From assembly GCA_964346765.1 (NCBI GenBank), contig CAYFWB010000010.1, positions 1-64,000 of the forward strand: a DNA stretch of 64,000 nt, read 5' to 3'. The notes beneath the pieces were generated by a model. That model worked only from the letters and a program-made list of their open reading frames with translations. It was not told the origin of the DNA and ran no database searches. Position numbers and translations under genes: made by a program. Origin of the DNA: JBGSPQ01 sp964346765 (GTDB lineage: Bacteria > Patescibacteriota > Gracilibacteria > UBA1369). This document shows positions 35,588 through 43,152 of the stretch, one piece after another; positions within the stretch are counted from its first letter, which is position 1; every line of letters begins with the position of its first letter.

Positions 35588-36562
35588 TTAGGTTTCCACA
35601 GGCTGAAAATCTATCAGAGTGTTAACCAGGGCAAAAGCCGCCAACGCCAAGACGAGACCGATGCTGGCTCCCAAGAATACTTTTTTTGCCTTTCCGATAT
35701 TGTCATCCTGTCTACCGGCCGTGACATATAAAAAGCCTCCATACATGTACATGGCAATGGCTATGGTTGCCACGAAGCCTGAAATGAAATTGGTAATCAT
35801 TACTATCAGTCGGCTTGCCTGCTCGGGATCGGACAGTCTTGCGCCCTGTTCCGGAAAAACTATGTCTTTGACAACAAATTCGGCGACACCTATAAGCATT
35901 AAGCCTATCACCGCCCAGGTGATAACTTTTTTCATCTTGTTGGTGACTTCTTCCTGCCCGCCGGCCGTTACCAACCGTATACCGGCGTAAATTATCATGA
36001 ATATAGCTACGGATCCGGCAAAATATGCCATTATGCTGTAAATGCTTTTCAATTGCTCGGTACCCCTTTCCGCCGCGAGCTGGGCGTCAGCTTCGGAGCG
36101 TAAAACTTCGCCCTGTTCACCAAAGAAGACCTGCTGAATCATGGTGTCCGCTACAACAATTATGCCAAGTCCGATGATGGCGTACTTGATGTTTTCTTTC
36201 TGGCTCTGGGCGACGTCTTCTATGTTTTTACCGGCAGTGACCAATCTGATACCGGAAATTATTAAAACCAAAACAGCTACGGTTCCGATCAGATATTTAA
36301 ACAGATCGACCACAAACAGTATGGCGCTGGTAATGTTGCTTGCTCCCTGCTCGTAAGACGCATTGGCGTGTCCTTTTGTTGAAAATCCGGGTAAGATTTC
36401 TTCCCCCTGCGCGCCGCCGATTGTTGTTAATGTCTCTTCTGCGCTGTTGCTTTGCGCCATAACCGGTCCCGCCATAAAGAGGATCAAAGAGGTTATGATC
36501 AAAAAAAGTGTTAATGAAGTAACTGTTTTCAAGACCGCCGATTTTTTTATTATTTTGAACAT
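35588..36562 (-). CDS. Membrane protein with three pilin-like (T4SS pilin/VirB2-type) modules
   Basis: 324 residues. Signal peptide to about residue 37 (ending PVMAQS). Three successive two-helix units of about 85 residues follow: FKYLIGTVAVLVLIISGIRL, then FAGSVAIFMIIYAGIRLVTAG, then FVATIAIAMYMYGGFLYVTAG. Each is followed by a charged turn and a second helix (YAIIGLGIIVVAD, WAVIGLMLIGVAE, GASIGLVLALAAFALVNTL). Units 1 and 2 both end in an F-x-EQG motif. The unit matches the single-copy T4SS pilin module common in CPR bacteria. Three bases separate it from its paralogue upstream. It may form an oligomeric membrane assembly, but no secretion ATPase lies in the window. Confidence 0.8.
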   Translation of the reverse strand: MFKIIKKSAVLKTVTSLTLFLIITSLILFMAGPVMAQSNSAEETLTTIGGAQGEEILPGFSTKGHANASYEQGASNITSAILFVVDLFKYLIGTVAVLVLIISGIRLVTAGKNIEDVAQSQKENIKYAIIGLGIIVVADTMIQQVFFGEQGEVLRSEADAQLAAERGTEQLKSIYSIMAYFAGSVAIFMIIYAGIRLVTAGGQEEVTNKMKKVITWAVIGLMLIGVAEFVVKDIVFPEQGARLSDPEQASRLIVMITNFISGFVATIAIAMYMYGGFLYVTAGRQDDNIGKAKKVFLGASIGLVLALAAFALVNTLIDFQPVET

Positions 36563-36565
36563 ATT

Positions 36566-37519
36566 TTAGGTAACAGTAACGTCTGCACCAAATTGGCCGA
36601 TGATAAATGTGCTTACCAGAGCGAATGCTCCATATATTAAAATGATCCCGGCGCCCGCCGTAATGATCAGCTTTTTAGCAGTATTCATTTTTTCCTCTTC
36701 ACCGCCGGCGGTTATGTACATGACACCGCCCGCGAGCAAAGCCAAAACCGCTATCGGGCCCACTATGCTGACCGCCAGGTTGGTGAATCCGATTATTTCG
36801 TTAACCCCTCTGGTGGGATCTATTTGAGGATCGACACCGCCCACGCCGGGGTATCTGTTCAAATCGACTTTGTAGAAAACTTCGCTGATGGCGGTATCTG
36901 CGACGATTATTAAAACAAGACCCAGTGCGCTATAGATCAGATTTTTTTTATCCAGAGCAAGTTTGTCTTCGGATTCCCCCATGGTTATCATTCTGAGCCC
37001 GCTTCTTACCAACATTAATACAGCTATTCCTCCAATGAAGTATTTGATGAAAGTGATGATAATTTGTGTTCTTTGATTAAACAGGATCGTCGTTCTTAGT
37101 ATCTGATTGGGATCTTTAAGAAATCCGCCGTCTTCCAGGTTGAAAATAGTACCTATTTCCCCTGCCAGCCCAACAGCGGCAAGCCCTACAACAGAATAAA
37201 GCAAACCGGTTCTGGCCTTTTGATATACCTCTTCTTTACCCCAACCCGTCACCATTTTGAATCCTGAATAAACCGCCATTAAGATTGCCACGGAACCGAT
37301 AATGTATCTGAATGCCTGCACAACTCCATAGACAAGTTCGTTGAATTGGGCTTGCGCCGAAGCTCCCGCAGATGTGGCGGGCACATTGCCGTAAAGACTT
37401 GAGTCCGGAAGATCAAAAATACCTTGAGCGGCCGCAAGCTGGATTAAGTTTCCGTTTACGGCTGCAACCGCCACAACCATCAATGCCAATACCAGCATTA
37501 ACTGTTTTAGATTTTGCAT
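36566..37519 (-). CDS. Membrane protein with three pilin-like modules, first gene of operon
   Basis: 317 residues, a paralogue of the next gene. Signal peptide to about residue 32 (ending QLAAAQG). Three two-helix units: RYIIGSVAILMAVYSGFKM (helix 2 GLLYSVVGLAAVGLAGE), FIKYFIGGIAVLMLVRSGLR (helix 2 IYSALGLVLIIVADTAI) and VGPIAVLALLAGGVMYITAG (helix 2 LIITAGAGIILIYGAFALV). The third unit is closest to canonical pilin-like proteins. It has its own strong promoter and begins the operon that continues through the giant PKD proteins. Confidence 0.8.
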   Translation of the reverse strand: MQNLKQLMLVLALMVVAVAAVNGNLIQLAAAQGIFDLPDSSLYGNVPATSAGASAQAQFNELVYGVVQAFRYIIGSVAILMAVYSGFKMVTGWGKEEVYQKARTGLLYSVVGLAAVGLAGEIGTIFNLEDGGFLKDPNQILRTTILFNQRTQIIITFIKYFIGGIAVLMLVRSGLRMITMGESEDKLALDKKNLIYSALGLVLIIVADTAISEVFYKVDLNRYPGVGGVDPQIDPTRGVNEIIGFTNLAVSIVGPIAVLALLAGGVMYITAGGEEEKMNTAKKLIITAGAGIILIYGAFALVSTFIIGQFGADVTVT

Positions 37520-37542
37520 TTATGTCCAATTAATATCATGAT

Positions 37543-37571
37543 ATTTTAGCATTTTTTTAAAATTCGGTCAA
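37543..37571 (-). promoter_or_regulatory. Promoter of the pilin-like/PKD operon
   Basis: Minus strand: TTGACC (37566-37571), 17-base spacer, TAAAAT (37543-37548), 24 bases before the ATG at 37519. Confidence 0.7.
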
Positions 37572-37608
37572 AGCTGCTATTTTTTTAACAAAAAAAAAGC
37601 GGAAAAGC

Positions 37609-37637
37609 TTGCTTTTAAAGAGGCATCTGACTATAAT
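37609..37637 (+). promoter_or_regulatory. Promoter of the secE-nusG-rplKA operon
   Basis: TTGCTT (37609-37614), 17-base spacer, perfect TATAAT (37632-37637), about 50 bases before the secE ATG. The leader contains a small AGGC-GAAA-GCCT hairpin followed by T's near 37650-37667, which could act as a weak attenuator. Confidence 0.7.
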
Positions 37638-37689
37638 TTCCAATTGTGAGGCGAAAAGCCTTTTTAGAGATATTCATTTTTTCATTATT

Positions 37690-38169
37690 ATGGCTTCCGA
37701 CAAAGGTAAAACCAAAAAAAACCCCTTTATCAATTATGTGCAGGCAAGCGTTGAAGAACTGCGTAAAGTTACATGGCCTACCAGAAACCAAGCAATACGT
37801 CTAACTTTTCTTGTACTGGGATTTTGTATTGTTGTTGCGATTTTGTTGGGTATTATGGATCTTGTGTTCGGCTTCGGATACAGAAGTATCTTGGAACTGG
37901 GACCGGAAAGGCAACTGCCAACGGCGGTTACTGAAGACGCGAGAGGTACCCTTGATGGCGGCGCCATGACAACCACTAATACCGAAGATGGTATAGATAC
38001 CGTAGATGTTAGATTGGGAGATGAGCAATCCATGGATGGAACAGCAGGTGTGGATGTTACGGCAGAACCTGCGGATACGGTAGAAGTTACTGACACCGCT
38101 ACTGAAGCACCCGCTGAAGAAGTAATATATACGGAGGCTGATACTGCTTCAGATACAACAACTGAATAA
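37690..38169 (+). CDS. secE: SecE preprotein translocase subunit with long acidic C-terminal extension
   Basis: 159 residues from ATG 37690. The frame is open further upstream, but that part overlaps the promoter. The SecE core is at residues about 10-62: VQASVEELRKVTWPTRNQAI, then membrane helix LTFLVLGFCIVVAILLGIMD. SecE clamps SecY in the translocon. Usual single-helix SecE proteins have 60-70 residues. Here about 95 extra residues follow, rich in Thr, Glu, Asp and Ala, and without Cys. They would lie on the outer face. It is 15 bases upstream of nusG, the standard order. Confidence 0.9.
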   Translation: MASDKGKTKKNPFINYVQASVEELRKVTWPTRNQAIRLTFLVLGFCIVVAILLGIMDLVFGFGYRSILELGPERQLPTAVTEDARGTLDGGAMTTTNTEDGIDTVDVRLGDEQSMDGTAGVDVTAEPADTVEVTDTATEAPAEEVIYTEADTASDTTTE

Positions 38170-38184
38170 TTATTTTAATTAATT

Positions 38185-38730
38185 ATGGCTAAACAAGCTG
38201 AAGGAACGGGTCGTCACTGGTATGTGGTACATACCTACTCGGGTTACGAAGACGCGGTTAGAGAGGCGCTTTTACAGCGCATAGAATCGCTCGGCATGCA
38301 GGATCTGATTTTTGATGTGGTCGTCCCGAAAGAGACTCAAATTGTCATTAAAAAAGGGGAACCCGTTACCGAAGAGAAAAGAATATTTCCGGGTTATGTA
38401 TTGGTTGATATGACTGTTACAGACTATTCCTGGTATGTTGTGCGTAATACGCCAAATGTGACGGGTTTTGTGGGGTCCGGTACAACTCCCGTACCGGTTT
38501 CCCCCGATGAATTCAAGGTTATTAAAAGAAGGATGGGCGAGCAGGAACCCAGATTTAAAATCGACTTTAATCAGGGCGATACGGTGGTCATATTGGATGG
38601 ACCTTTTGTTAATTACGATGGTGTGGTTAACAAAGTCGACGAAGAGAAGGGTAAGATTAAAGTGCTTATTTCTATTTTCGGAAGGGAAACTCCGGTTGAA
38701 CTGGATTTTACCCAGGTAAGAAAGAAATAA
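38185..38730 (+). CDS. nusG: Transcription termination/antitermination protein NusG
   Basis: 181 residues, normal length. NGN domain at the start (HWYVVHTYSGYEDAVREALL, IFPGYVLVDM, WYVVRNTPNVTGFVG) and a C-terminal KOW domain (GDTVVILDGPFVNYDGVVNK). It binds RNA polymerase and couples to Rho or ribosomes. It lies between secE and an unknown membrane protein gene. Confidence 0.97.
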   Translation: MAKQAEGTGRHWYVVHTYSGYEDAVREALLQRIESLGMQDLIFDVVVPKETQIVIKKGEPVTEEKRIFPGYVLVDMTVTDYSWYVVRNTPNVTGFVGSGTTPVPVSPDEFKVIKRRMGEQEPRFKIDFNQGDTVVILDGPFVNYDGVVNKVDEEKGKIKVLISIFGRETPVELDFTQVRKK

Positions 38731-38733
38731 TTT

Positions 38734-39486
38734 ATGGAAAAGACTAACCTATTAACACTGTTCGCGATCGTCATAGTTGTTGTGGTGGCGGCTGAATTAT
38801 TGGTAAACGATTATACTTCTTATCCCGATCTTAAAAATAAGATGGCGGCCAGTGAAATGAATGGAGGACAAGGTAATGTTTTGGGGGCAAGCGATATGAT
38901 TGACAATGAAGAGGGTAATTCGGGGAACAATGTTATTAACTTTGACGGAGACAGTTTGTTACCGAAAGCCACGTACGAACTGCAAAATGCAAAGCCATTG
39001 GCAAAAAATGATAATGTACAAGGAACTGCAAATTTAAACACCTCTGAAAATACAAAATCCGGAATTCCCGTTATTAGCTTTGGTATCTTGGATCAGGTGG
39101 GATTTAATAATGTAGTTTTGCAACGAGTACCTTTCAATGGAATTATGTTTCAGAAGGTTGATATGAGAGATTTTCAGAGCGTGCCCATAATCCAGCAAAA
39201 TCTGCTTCAAAATAACAGAAACAGGGTGGCGGAATTCTACGAACTGCATGCTGAAAGTCAACTCTTGGCCAATGAGATTTATCTTTTGATTAAAGAAAAA
39301 ACCGCGGGTTCTATCGAATCCGGGATTAATGAGACCAATGAGTATGGTAACGGTTCGTTTTTCATAAATTACGCGGACAGAAGCGAGACAGCTTTTTTAG
39401 TTGTCAAGGTACGAGAGAGCGTGTATTCTTTTGTCTACAAAAAGGATCTACATCCCTTTGTTAAATCACTTATTCAAATATTATAA
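38734..39486 (+). CDS. Unknown membrane-anchored protein inserted in the nusG-rplK operon
   Basis: 250 residues, 3 bases after nusG and 19 bases before rplK, so co-transcribed. One N-terminal membrane helix (LLTLFAIVIVVVVAAELLV), then an Asn/Gly-rich low-complexity stretch to about residue 110, then a compact C-terminal domain (GILDQVGFNNVVLQRVPFNG, AESQLLANEIYLLIKEKTAG, FVVKV-type strands). No known family recognised. A gene at this position is not part of the usual secE-nusG-rplK-rplA order. Confidence 0.7.
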   Translation: MEKTNLLTLFAIVIVVVVAAELLVNDYTSYPDLKNKMAASEMNGGQGNVLGASDMIDNEEGNSGNNVINFDGDSLLPKATYELQNAKPLAKNDNVQGTANLNTSENTKSGIPVISFGILDQVGFNNVVLQRVPFNGIMFQKVDMRDFQSVPIIQQNLLQNNRNRVAEFYELHAESQLLANEIYLLIKEKTAGSIESGINETNEYGNGSFFINYADRSETAFLVVKVRESVYSFVYKKDLHPFVKSLIQIL

Positions 39487-39505
39487 TTTTAATCGAAACA
39501 CAGCC

Positions 39506-39928
39506 ATGGCAAAGAAGTTGCTAACACTAATAAAATTACAAATCCCTGCCGGAAAAGCAAATCCGGCACCTCCTGTCGGTCCGGCTCTGGGGCAACACGG
39601 TTTAAATATTCAGGACTTTTGCAGTCAGTTTAACGCTAAAACATCACAAATGGGTGATACTGTCGTGCCAGTGGAAATTTCAGTTTATGAAGACAGAAGT
39701 TTCACTTTCATCACCAAAACTCCACCGGCGTCGGTTCTGCTTTTAAAAGCTATTAATCTGAAAAAAGGAAGTGGGGAAAATAATAAAAATAAGGTGGGTA
39801 CAATATCAAAATCTCAGGTTAAAGAGATAGCAGAAACCAAAATGCCCGATCTGAACGCTAATGATGTGGAAGCCGCGATGAAGATTATTGAAGGAACAGC
39901 TAGGAGTATGGGAGTATTGGTTGAGTAA
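39506..39928 (+). CDS. rplK: Ribosomal protein L11
   Basis: 140 residues from ATG 39506. Signature LTLIKLQIPAGKANPAPPVG, then PALGQHGLNIQDFCSQFN, and the C-terminal RNA-binding domain ending GTARSMGVLVE. Normal length. It forms the GTPase-associated centre with 23S rRNA. Confidence 0.97.
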   Translation: MAKKLLTLIKLQIPAGKANPAPPVGPALGQHGLNIQDFCSQFNAKTSQMGDTVVPVEISVYEDRSFTFITKTPPASVLLLKAINLKKGSGENNKNKVGTISKSQVKEIAETKMPDLNANDVEAAMKIIEGTARSMGVLVE

Positions 39929-39952
39929 TTTTTTTCATCAATTAGTTATTTA

Positions 39953-39981
39953 GTGGGAGGCCTCGAAAGCCGTTTGACCAC
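39953..39981 (+). promoter_or_regulatory. Structured leader before rplA, possible L1 autoregulatory site
   Basis: Between rplK and rplA, GTGG (39953-39956) pairs with CCAC (39978-39981), enclosing GAGGC / GCC(GTTT). This GTGGGAG...CCGTTTGACCAC layout is like the conserved rplK-rplA intergenic element in many bacteria, where L1 binds its own mRNA. The match is by eye only. Confidence 0.4.
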
Positions 39982-39995
39982 GCAACAACATTACT

Positions 39996-40697
39996 ATGCC
40001 TAAGAAAGGTAAAAAATACAGAGAAGTCGCCAAACTTGTGGCTGACGTCGAGGCCGCGGACATGGATGAGGCCGCGAATCTTTTAAAGAAGACATCCACA
40101 ACCAAATTCGATTCCAGTTGTGAGATTCATATGAATCTTGGTATTGATCCTACACACGCGGATCAGCTTGTCAGATCCACTATCGTCCTTCCTCACGGCA
40201 CGGGTAAAAAAATCAGAGTGATCGCTTTTGTTCCGGATGATAAAGCTAAGGAAGCAAAAGATAACGGCGCAGTTGAAGCGGGGCTTGAGGATCTGATTGA
40301 AAAGATTCAGAAAGGATTTTTGGATTTTGATATTGCTATCGCTTCACCGGACGTGATGAAAAATCTTGCACCGATAGCCAAAACGCTTGGTACTAAAGGT
40401 ATGATGCCTAATCCAAAGGCCGGTACGGTTACAACGGATGTTGGCAAAACCATTAAAGATATCGCGGGTGGGCGCGTTGAATACAGAACGGATAAACTGG
40501 GTCAGATTCACCAGATTTTCGGCAAAGTGTCTTTTAGTGAAGATCAAATAAAAGAAAATCTGAAAACTTTCATTAAAGCTGTTAACGACGCAAAACCGGC
40601 GGCCGTGAAAGGTACGTTTATTAAAACAATAAGCGTGGCAACCACAATGGGGCCCGGGATTAACCTGGACGTTAACAAGGTAATGGCCGAACTTTAA
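39996..40697 (+). CDS. rplA: Ribosomal protein L1
   Basis: 233 residues. Motifs FDSSCEIHMNLGIDPTHADQ, then VRSTIVLPHGTGKKIRVIAF, PNPKAGTV, GRVEYRTDKLGQIHQIFGKV and the end TMGPGINLDVNKVM. It binds the 23S rRNA L1 stalk and probably its own mRNA. The rplJ-rplL genes that usually follow are absent. A convergent gene lies 39 bases on. Confidence 0.97.
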   Translation: MPKKGKKYREVAKLVADVEAADMDEAANLLKKTSTTKFDSSCEIHMNLGIDPTHADQLVRSTIVLPHGTGKKIRVIAFVPDDKAKEAKDNGAVEAGLEDLIEKIQKGFLDFDIAIASPDVMKNLAPIAKTLGTKGMMPNPKAGTVTTDVGKTIKDIAGGRVEYRTDKLGQIHQIFGKVSFSEDQIKENLKTFIKAVNDAKPAAVKGTFIKTISVATTMGPGINLDVNKVMAEL

Positions 40698-40736
40698 TTG
40701 TTTAGCTATACTAATTAAAGGAAAACTTTGATCCGA

Positions 40737-41711
40737 TCAGGGAACATCAACAACCTTGTTTTTGGAGTTTTCTTCAAGCGCCAATGCCTGTCTGAGAGCG
40801 CTGAGAGCAACTTCGAGCTGTTTATGATCGGGTTCTTTTGTTGTGAGACGCTGGAACCATAAACCCGGGGTTACCAGCATGTTCATAATCTTGTTGCTCA
40901 CTTTTTTCGCGCTCCATTTAAGAAACTCATAGGCTATACCAGCGATCAGCGGTAAAAAAAGTACTCTCAGGCCAAAATTCATCATAAATTCTTCCTGACG
41001 AGGGACAAACGTGTAAACAAAAATACTGATTATGAACACGATAAGAATGAAACTTGTACCGCAGCGAGGATGAAATCTGCTTTGTTTGGCGGCGTTTTTT
41101 GGTATTAACTCCAGCCCTTTTTCGTATGTATAAATGGATTTGTGTTCAGCGCCATGGTATTCAAACACTCTCTTTAAGCTTGGAAACATTCCAAGGAACG
41201 CTATGTATATGATAAAAAATGAGGTCTTTAATACACCGTCAATCAGATTAAAGAGCAAATAATTCTGATCGATAAGAACAAAATTATTACTCAGCCAACT
41301 TGTAATCCAAAGCGGTAAAAATTTAAAAAGGAAAAGACTCATACCGAGCGCCATAATTATGGACATCGCAAACGATACTCCCATAAATATTTTTTGAGCG
41401 TTTGTCATGTCTTCTTCAAAATCCTCTTCTTCATCGATCGACTCTTTTGCCGAGTAGTTGAGCATTTTCATGCCGACAATCATCATTTCAAAAAGGTTAA
41501 CCACCCCCCTAACAAGGGGTAAACCAAAAAATCTGATTCTTTTACCGATACTTTCAAATTCTTGTTCTTTCATTTTAATGTCGCCCTTGGTTTTTCTGAC
41601 AGCGGCCGTGATGAAATTGGGTGACCTCATCATCACACCTTCAATTAAAGCCTGGCCGCCCACCGCAAAATCAATTTTTTCTTGGTCGCCTTGTTTAATA
41701 TAGTCACTCAT
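40737..41711 (-). CDS. DUF1385 (YqhQ-like) integral membrane protein
   Basis: 324 residues. Family signature near the start (VGGQALIEGVMMRSPNFIT), then a loop SIGKRIRFFGLPLVRGVVNL, four membrane helices (about 105-130, 150-175, 215-240, 250-270) and the conserved EHKSIYTYEKG plus SRFHPRCGTSF block between helices. The family is widespread in Firmicutes, Thermotogae and CPR. Its molecular role is not established. The promoter overlaps that of the divergent dut gene. Confidence 0.9.
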   Translation of the reverse strand: MSDYIKQGDQEKIDFAVGGQALIEGVMMRSPNFITAAVRKTKGDIKMKEQEFESIGKRIRFFGLPLVRGVVNLFEMMIVGMKMLNYSAKESIDEEEDFEEDMTNAQKIFMGVSFAMSIIMALGMSLFLFKFLPLWITSWLSNNFVLIDQNYLLFNLIDGVLKTSFFIIYIAFLGMFPSLKRVFEYHGAEHKSIYTYEKGLELIPKNAAKQSRFHPRCGTSFILIVFIISIFVYTFVPRQEEFMMNFGLRVLFLPLIAGIAYEFLKWSAKKVSNKIMNMLVTPGLWFQRLTTKEPDHKQLEVALSALRQALALEENSKNKVVDVP

Positions 41712-41739
41712 GAATCTAAAATTATTAATTCGATGTAAA

Positions 41740-41790
41740 ATGTTAGCATTTTTGTTTTAGCTTGTCGATAGTTACGAACTGCTTTAAATT
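41740..41790. promoter_or_regulatory. Overlapping divergent promoters (DUF1385 gene and dut)
   Basis: Plus: TTGTCG (41762-41767), 17 bases, TAAATT (41785-41790), towards dut. Minus: TCGACA (41763-41768), 17 bases, TAACAT (41740-41745), towards the DUF1385 gene. The two -35 boxes share five bases, so the two promoters should exclude each other. Confidence 0.5.
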
Positions 41791-41812
41791 ATCGAGTGCT
41801 TAATTATTTTTC

Positions 41813-42244
41813 ATGGAAGTAAAAATTAAAAGGATCGATAATAATTTACCACTGCCGAGATATGAAACCGACGGCTCAGTTGGGTTCGATATTCTTTCGA
41901 GAGAAAATATTACAGTTGAACCGAGGGGATTGGCTCTGATTCCGGGTAATATTATTGTTGAAGTGCCAAAAGGATATTCACTGATTGTGGCTTCAAGAAG
42001 TTCCACTCCCAAAAAAAAAGGGCTTTTGACACCTCATGGAATAGGTATTATCGATCATGATTATTGTGGGCCCGAGGATGAAATTAAAATTCAGGTGCAC
42101 AATTTTACTGATCAAGAAGTGAAAATAGAAAAAGGTGAGAAGGTTGCGCAAGGTTTGTTTGTGAGGATTGATAAGTTCGCGTGGGTTGAACACGACAAGA
42201 TTAGTGAAATGAGCAGAGGAGGCTTTGGCAGTACCGATAATTAA
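41813..42244 (+). CDS. dut: dUTP diphosphatase (dUTPase)
   Basis: 143 residues, normal trimeric dUTPase length. Motif 1 YETDGSVGFDILS, motif 2 VASRSST, motif 3 GIGIIDHDYCGPEDEIKIQV, motif 4 KGEKVAQGLFVRI and motif 5 SRGGFGSTD. It splits dUTP to dUMP, the substrate of thymidylate synthase, and keeps uracil out of DNA. The usual catalytic motif 3 'GVID-x-DYxG' is present as GIIDHDYCG. It is followed 11 bases later by the thymidylate kinase gene. Confidence 0.9.
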   Translation: MEVKIKRIDNNLPLPRYETDGSVGFDILSRENITVEPRGLALIPGNIIVEVPKGYSLIVASRSSTPKKKGLLTPHGIGIIDHDYCGPEDEIKIQVHNFTDQEVKIEKGEKVAQGLFVRIDKFAWVEHDKISEMSRGGFGSTDN

Positions 42245-42255
42245 TTTCTTAATTT

Positions 42256-42864
42256 ATGGATAAAGGGATTTTTATTACGATTTACGGCATCAATAATATT
42301 GGTAAATCCACACACAGCAAAAGGCTTGTGGGAAGATTGAAACGTGAGGGTTACGACACGGTTTATGTTAAGTATCCTGTTTACGAGCTTGAACCTACAG
42401 GGCCGCGGATCAATGAAATATTACGATCAAGCGGGAGCCAATCTATGACTGAAGAGGAACTGCAGACTTTATTTATGCAGAATAGAAAGGATTTTGAACC
42501 GACGATTAATAAGTGGCTTAATGAGGGTAAAATTATTGTGGGCGAAGATTATACAGGGTCGGGCGTGGCCTGGGGGACTGCCAAGGGGATGGATCAGGAC
42601 CGCGTGGAAGAGATTAATTCCGAACTTTTGAAAGAGGATCTTTCGATTTTAATGGTGGGAGAAAGAGACATTCGTGCCAAAGAGCATGGACACATACATG
42701 AAAGTGATGATGACCTGGTGATGAAAGTTGATGAGGTACTGAGAAAACTTGCCCAAAAAAATAGCTGGGAGATTGTTGATGTTCAACCGAAAATTGAAGA
42801 TACGGCTGAGCTAATCTGGAAAGTTGTCGAGGCGGAGCTTCCGGGTGGGGTAACGAGCGACCAC
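42256..42864 (+). CDS. tmk: Thymidylate kinase, 3' end running into gap
   Basis: At least 203 residues. P-loop GINNIGKSTHSKRL (an atypical GxxxxGKST with Asn residues), then DTVYVKYPVYELEPTGPRIN, a long helix and GEDYTGSGVAWGTAKGMD, the equivalent of the DRY/lid region where TMP kinases have DRYxxSxxAYQ. This suggests a divergent dTMP kinase-family enzyme that converts dTMP to dTDP. The stop is not visible because the 100-N gap begins at 42865. The open frame past the gap is just repeat sequence and should not be counted as coding. Confidence 0.75.
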
Positions 42865-42964
42865 NNNNNNNNNNNNNNNNNNNNNNNNNNNNNNNNNNNN
42901 NNNNNNNNNNNNNNNNNNNNNNNNNNNNNNNNNNNNNNNNNNNNNNNNNNNNNNNNNNNNNNNN
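42865..42964. other. Scaffold gap (100 N)
   Basis: Exactly 100 N, between the end of tmk and a 30-bp tandem repeat. True length and repeat number unknown. Confidence 0.95.
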
Positions 42965-43056
42965 AGACCTTAAAGGAGCTGCGCGCCTTAACACAGACCT
43001 TAAAGGAGCTGCGCGCCTTAACACAGACCTTAAAGGAGCTGCGCGCCTTTAAGGTC
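42965..43056 (+). repeat. 30-bp tandem palindromic repeats ending in a terminator-like hairpin
   Basis: Three copies at a 30-base period (42965, 42995, 43025) of a unit containing TTAAAGG...CCTTAA. The last copy is extended to a perfect 11-bp stem (43026-43036 with 43046-43056, GACCTTAAAGG arm) followed by GTTTGC. It looks like a terminator hairpin that was amplified in tandem behind tmk. More copies may be hidden in the adjacent gap. Confidence 0.75.
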
Positions 43057-43152
43057 GTTTGCGGGTTATTCGCGGCTAATCGATATTTTTCCGCTTGCCT
43101 GCTCTGCTTACAAGTGATAGCATTTTTCTGCTTTCTTATTTAAATTTCTTCA

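Noticed and set aside
35588..37519. Complete type IV secretion system
   Set aside because: Only pilin-like modules are present. No VirB4, VirB6, VirB8-10 or VirD4-like gene is in the window.
42965..43143. C-terminal extension of thymidylate kinase (LKELRALTQ repeats)
   Set aside because: It comes from reading through a palindromic repeat after an arbitrary-length gap. There is no family support.
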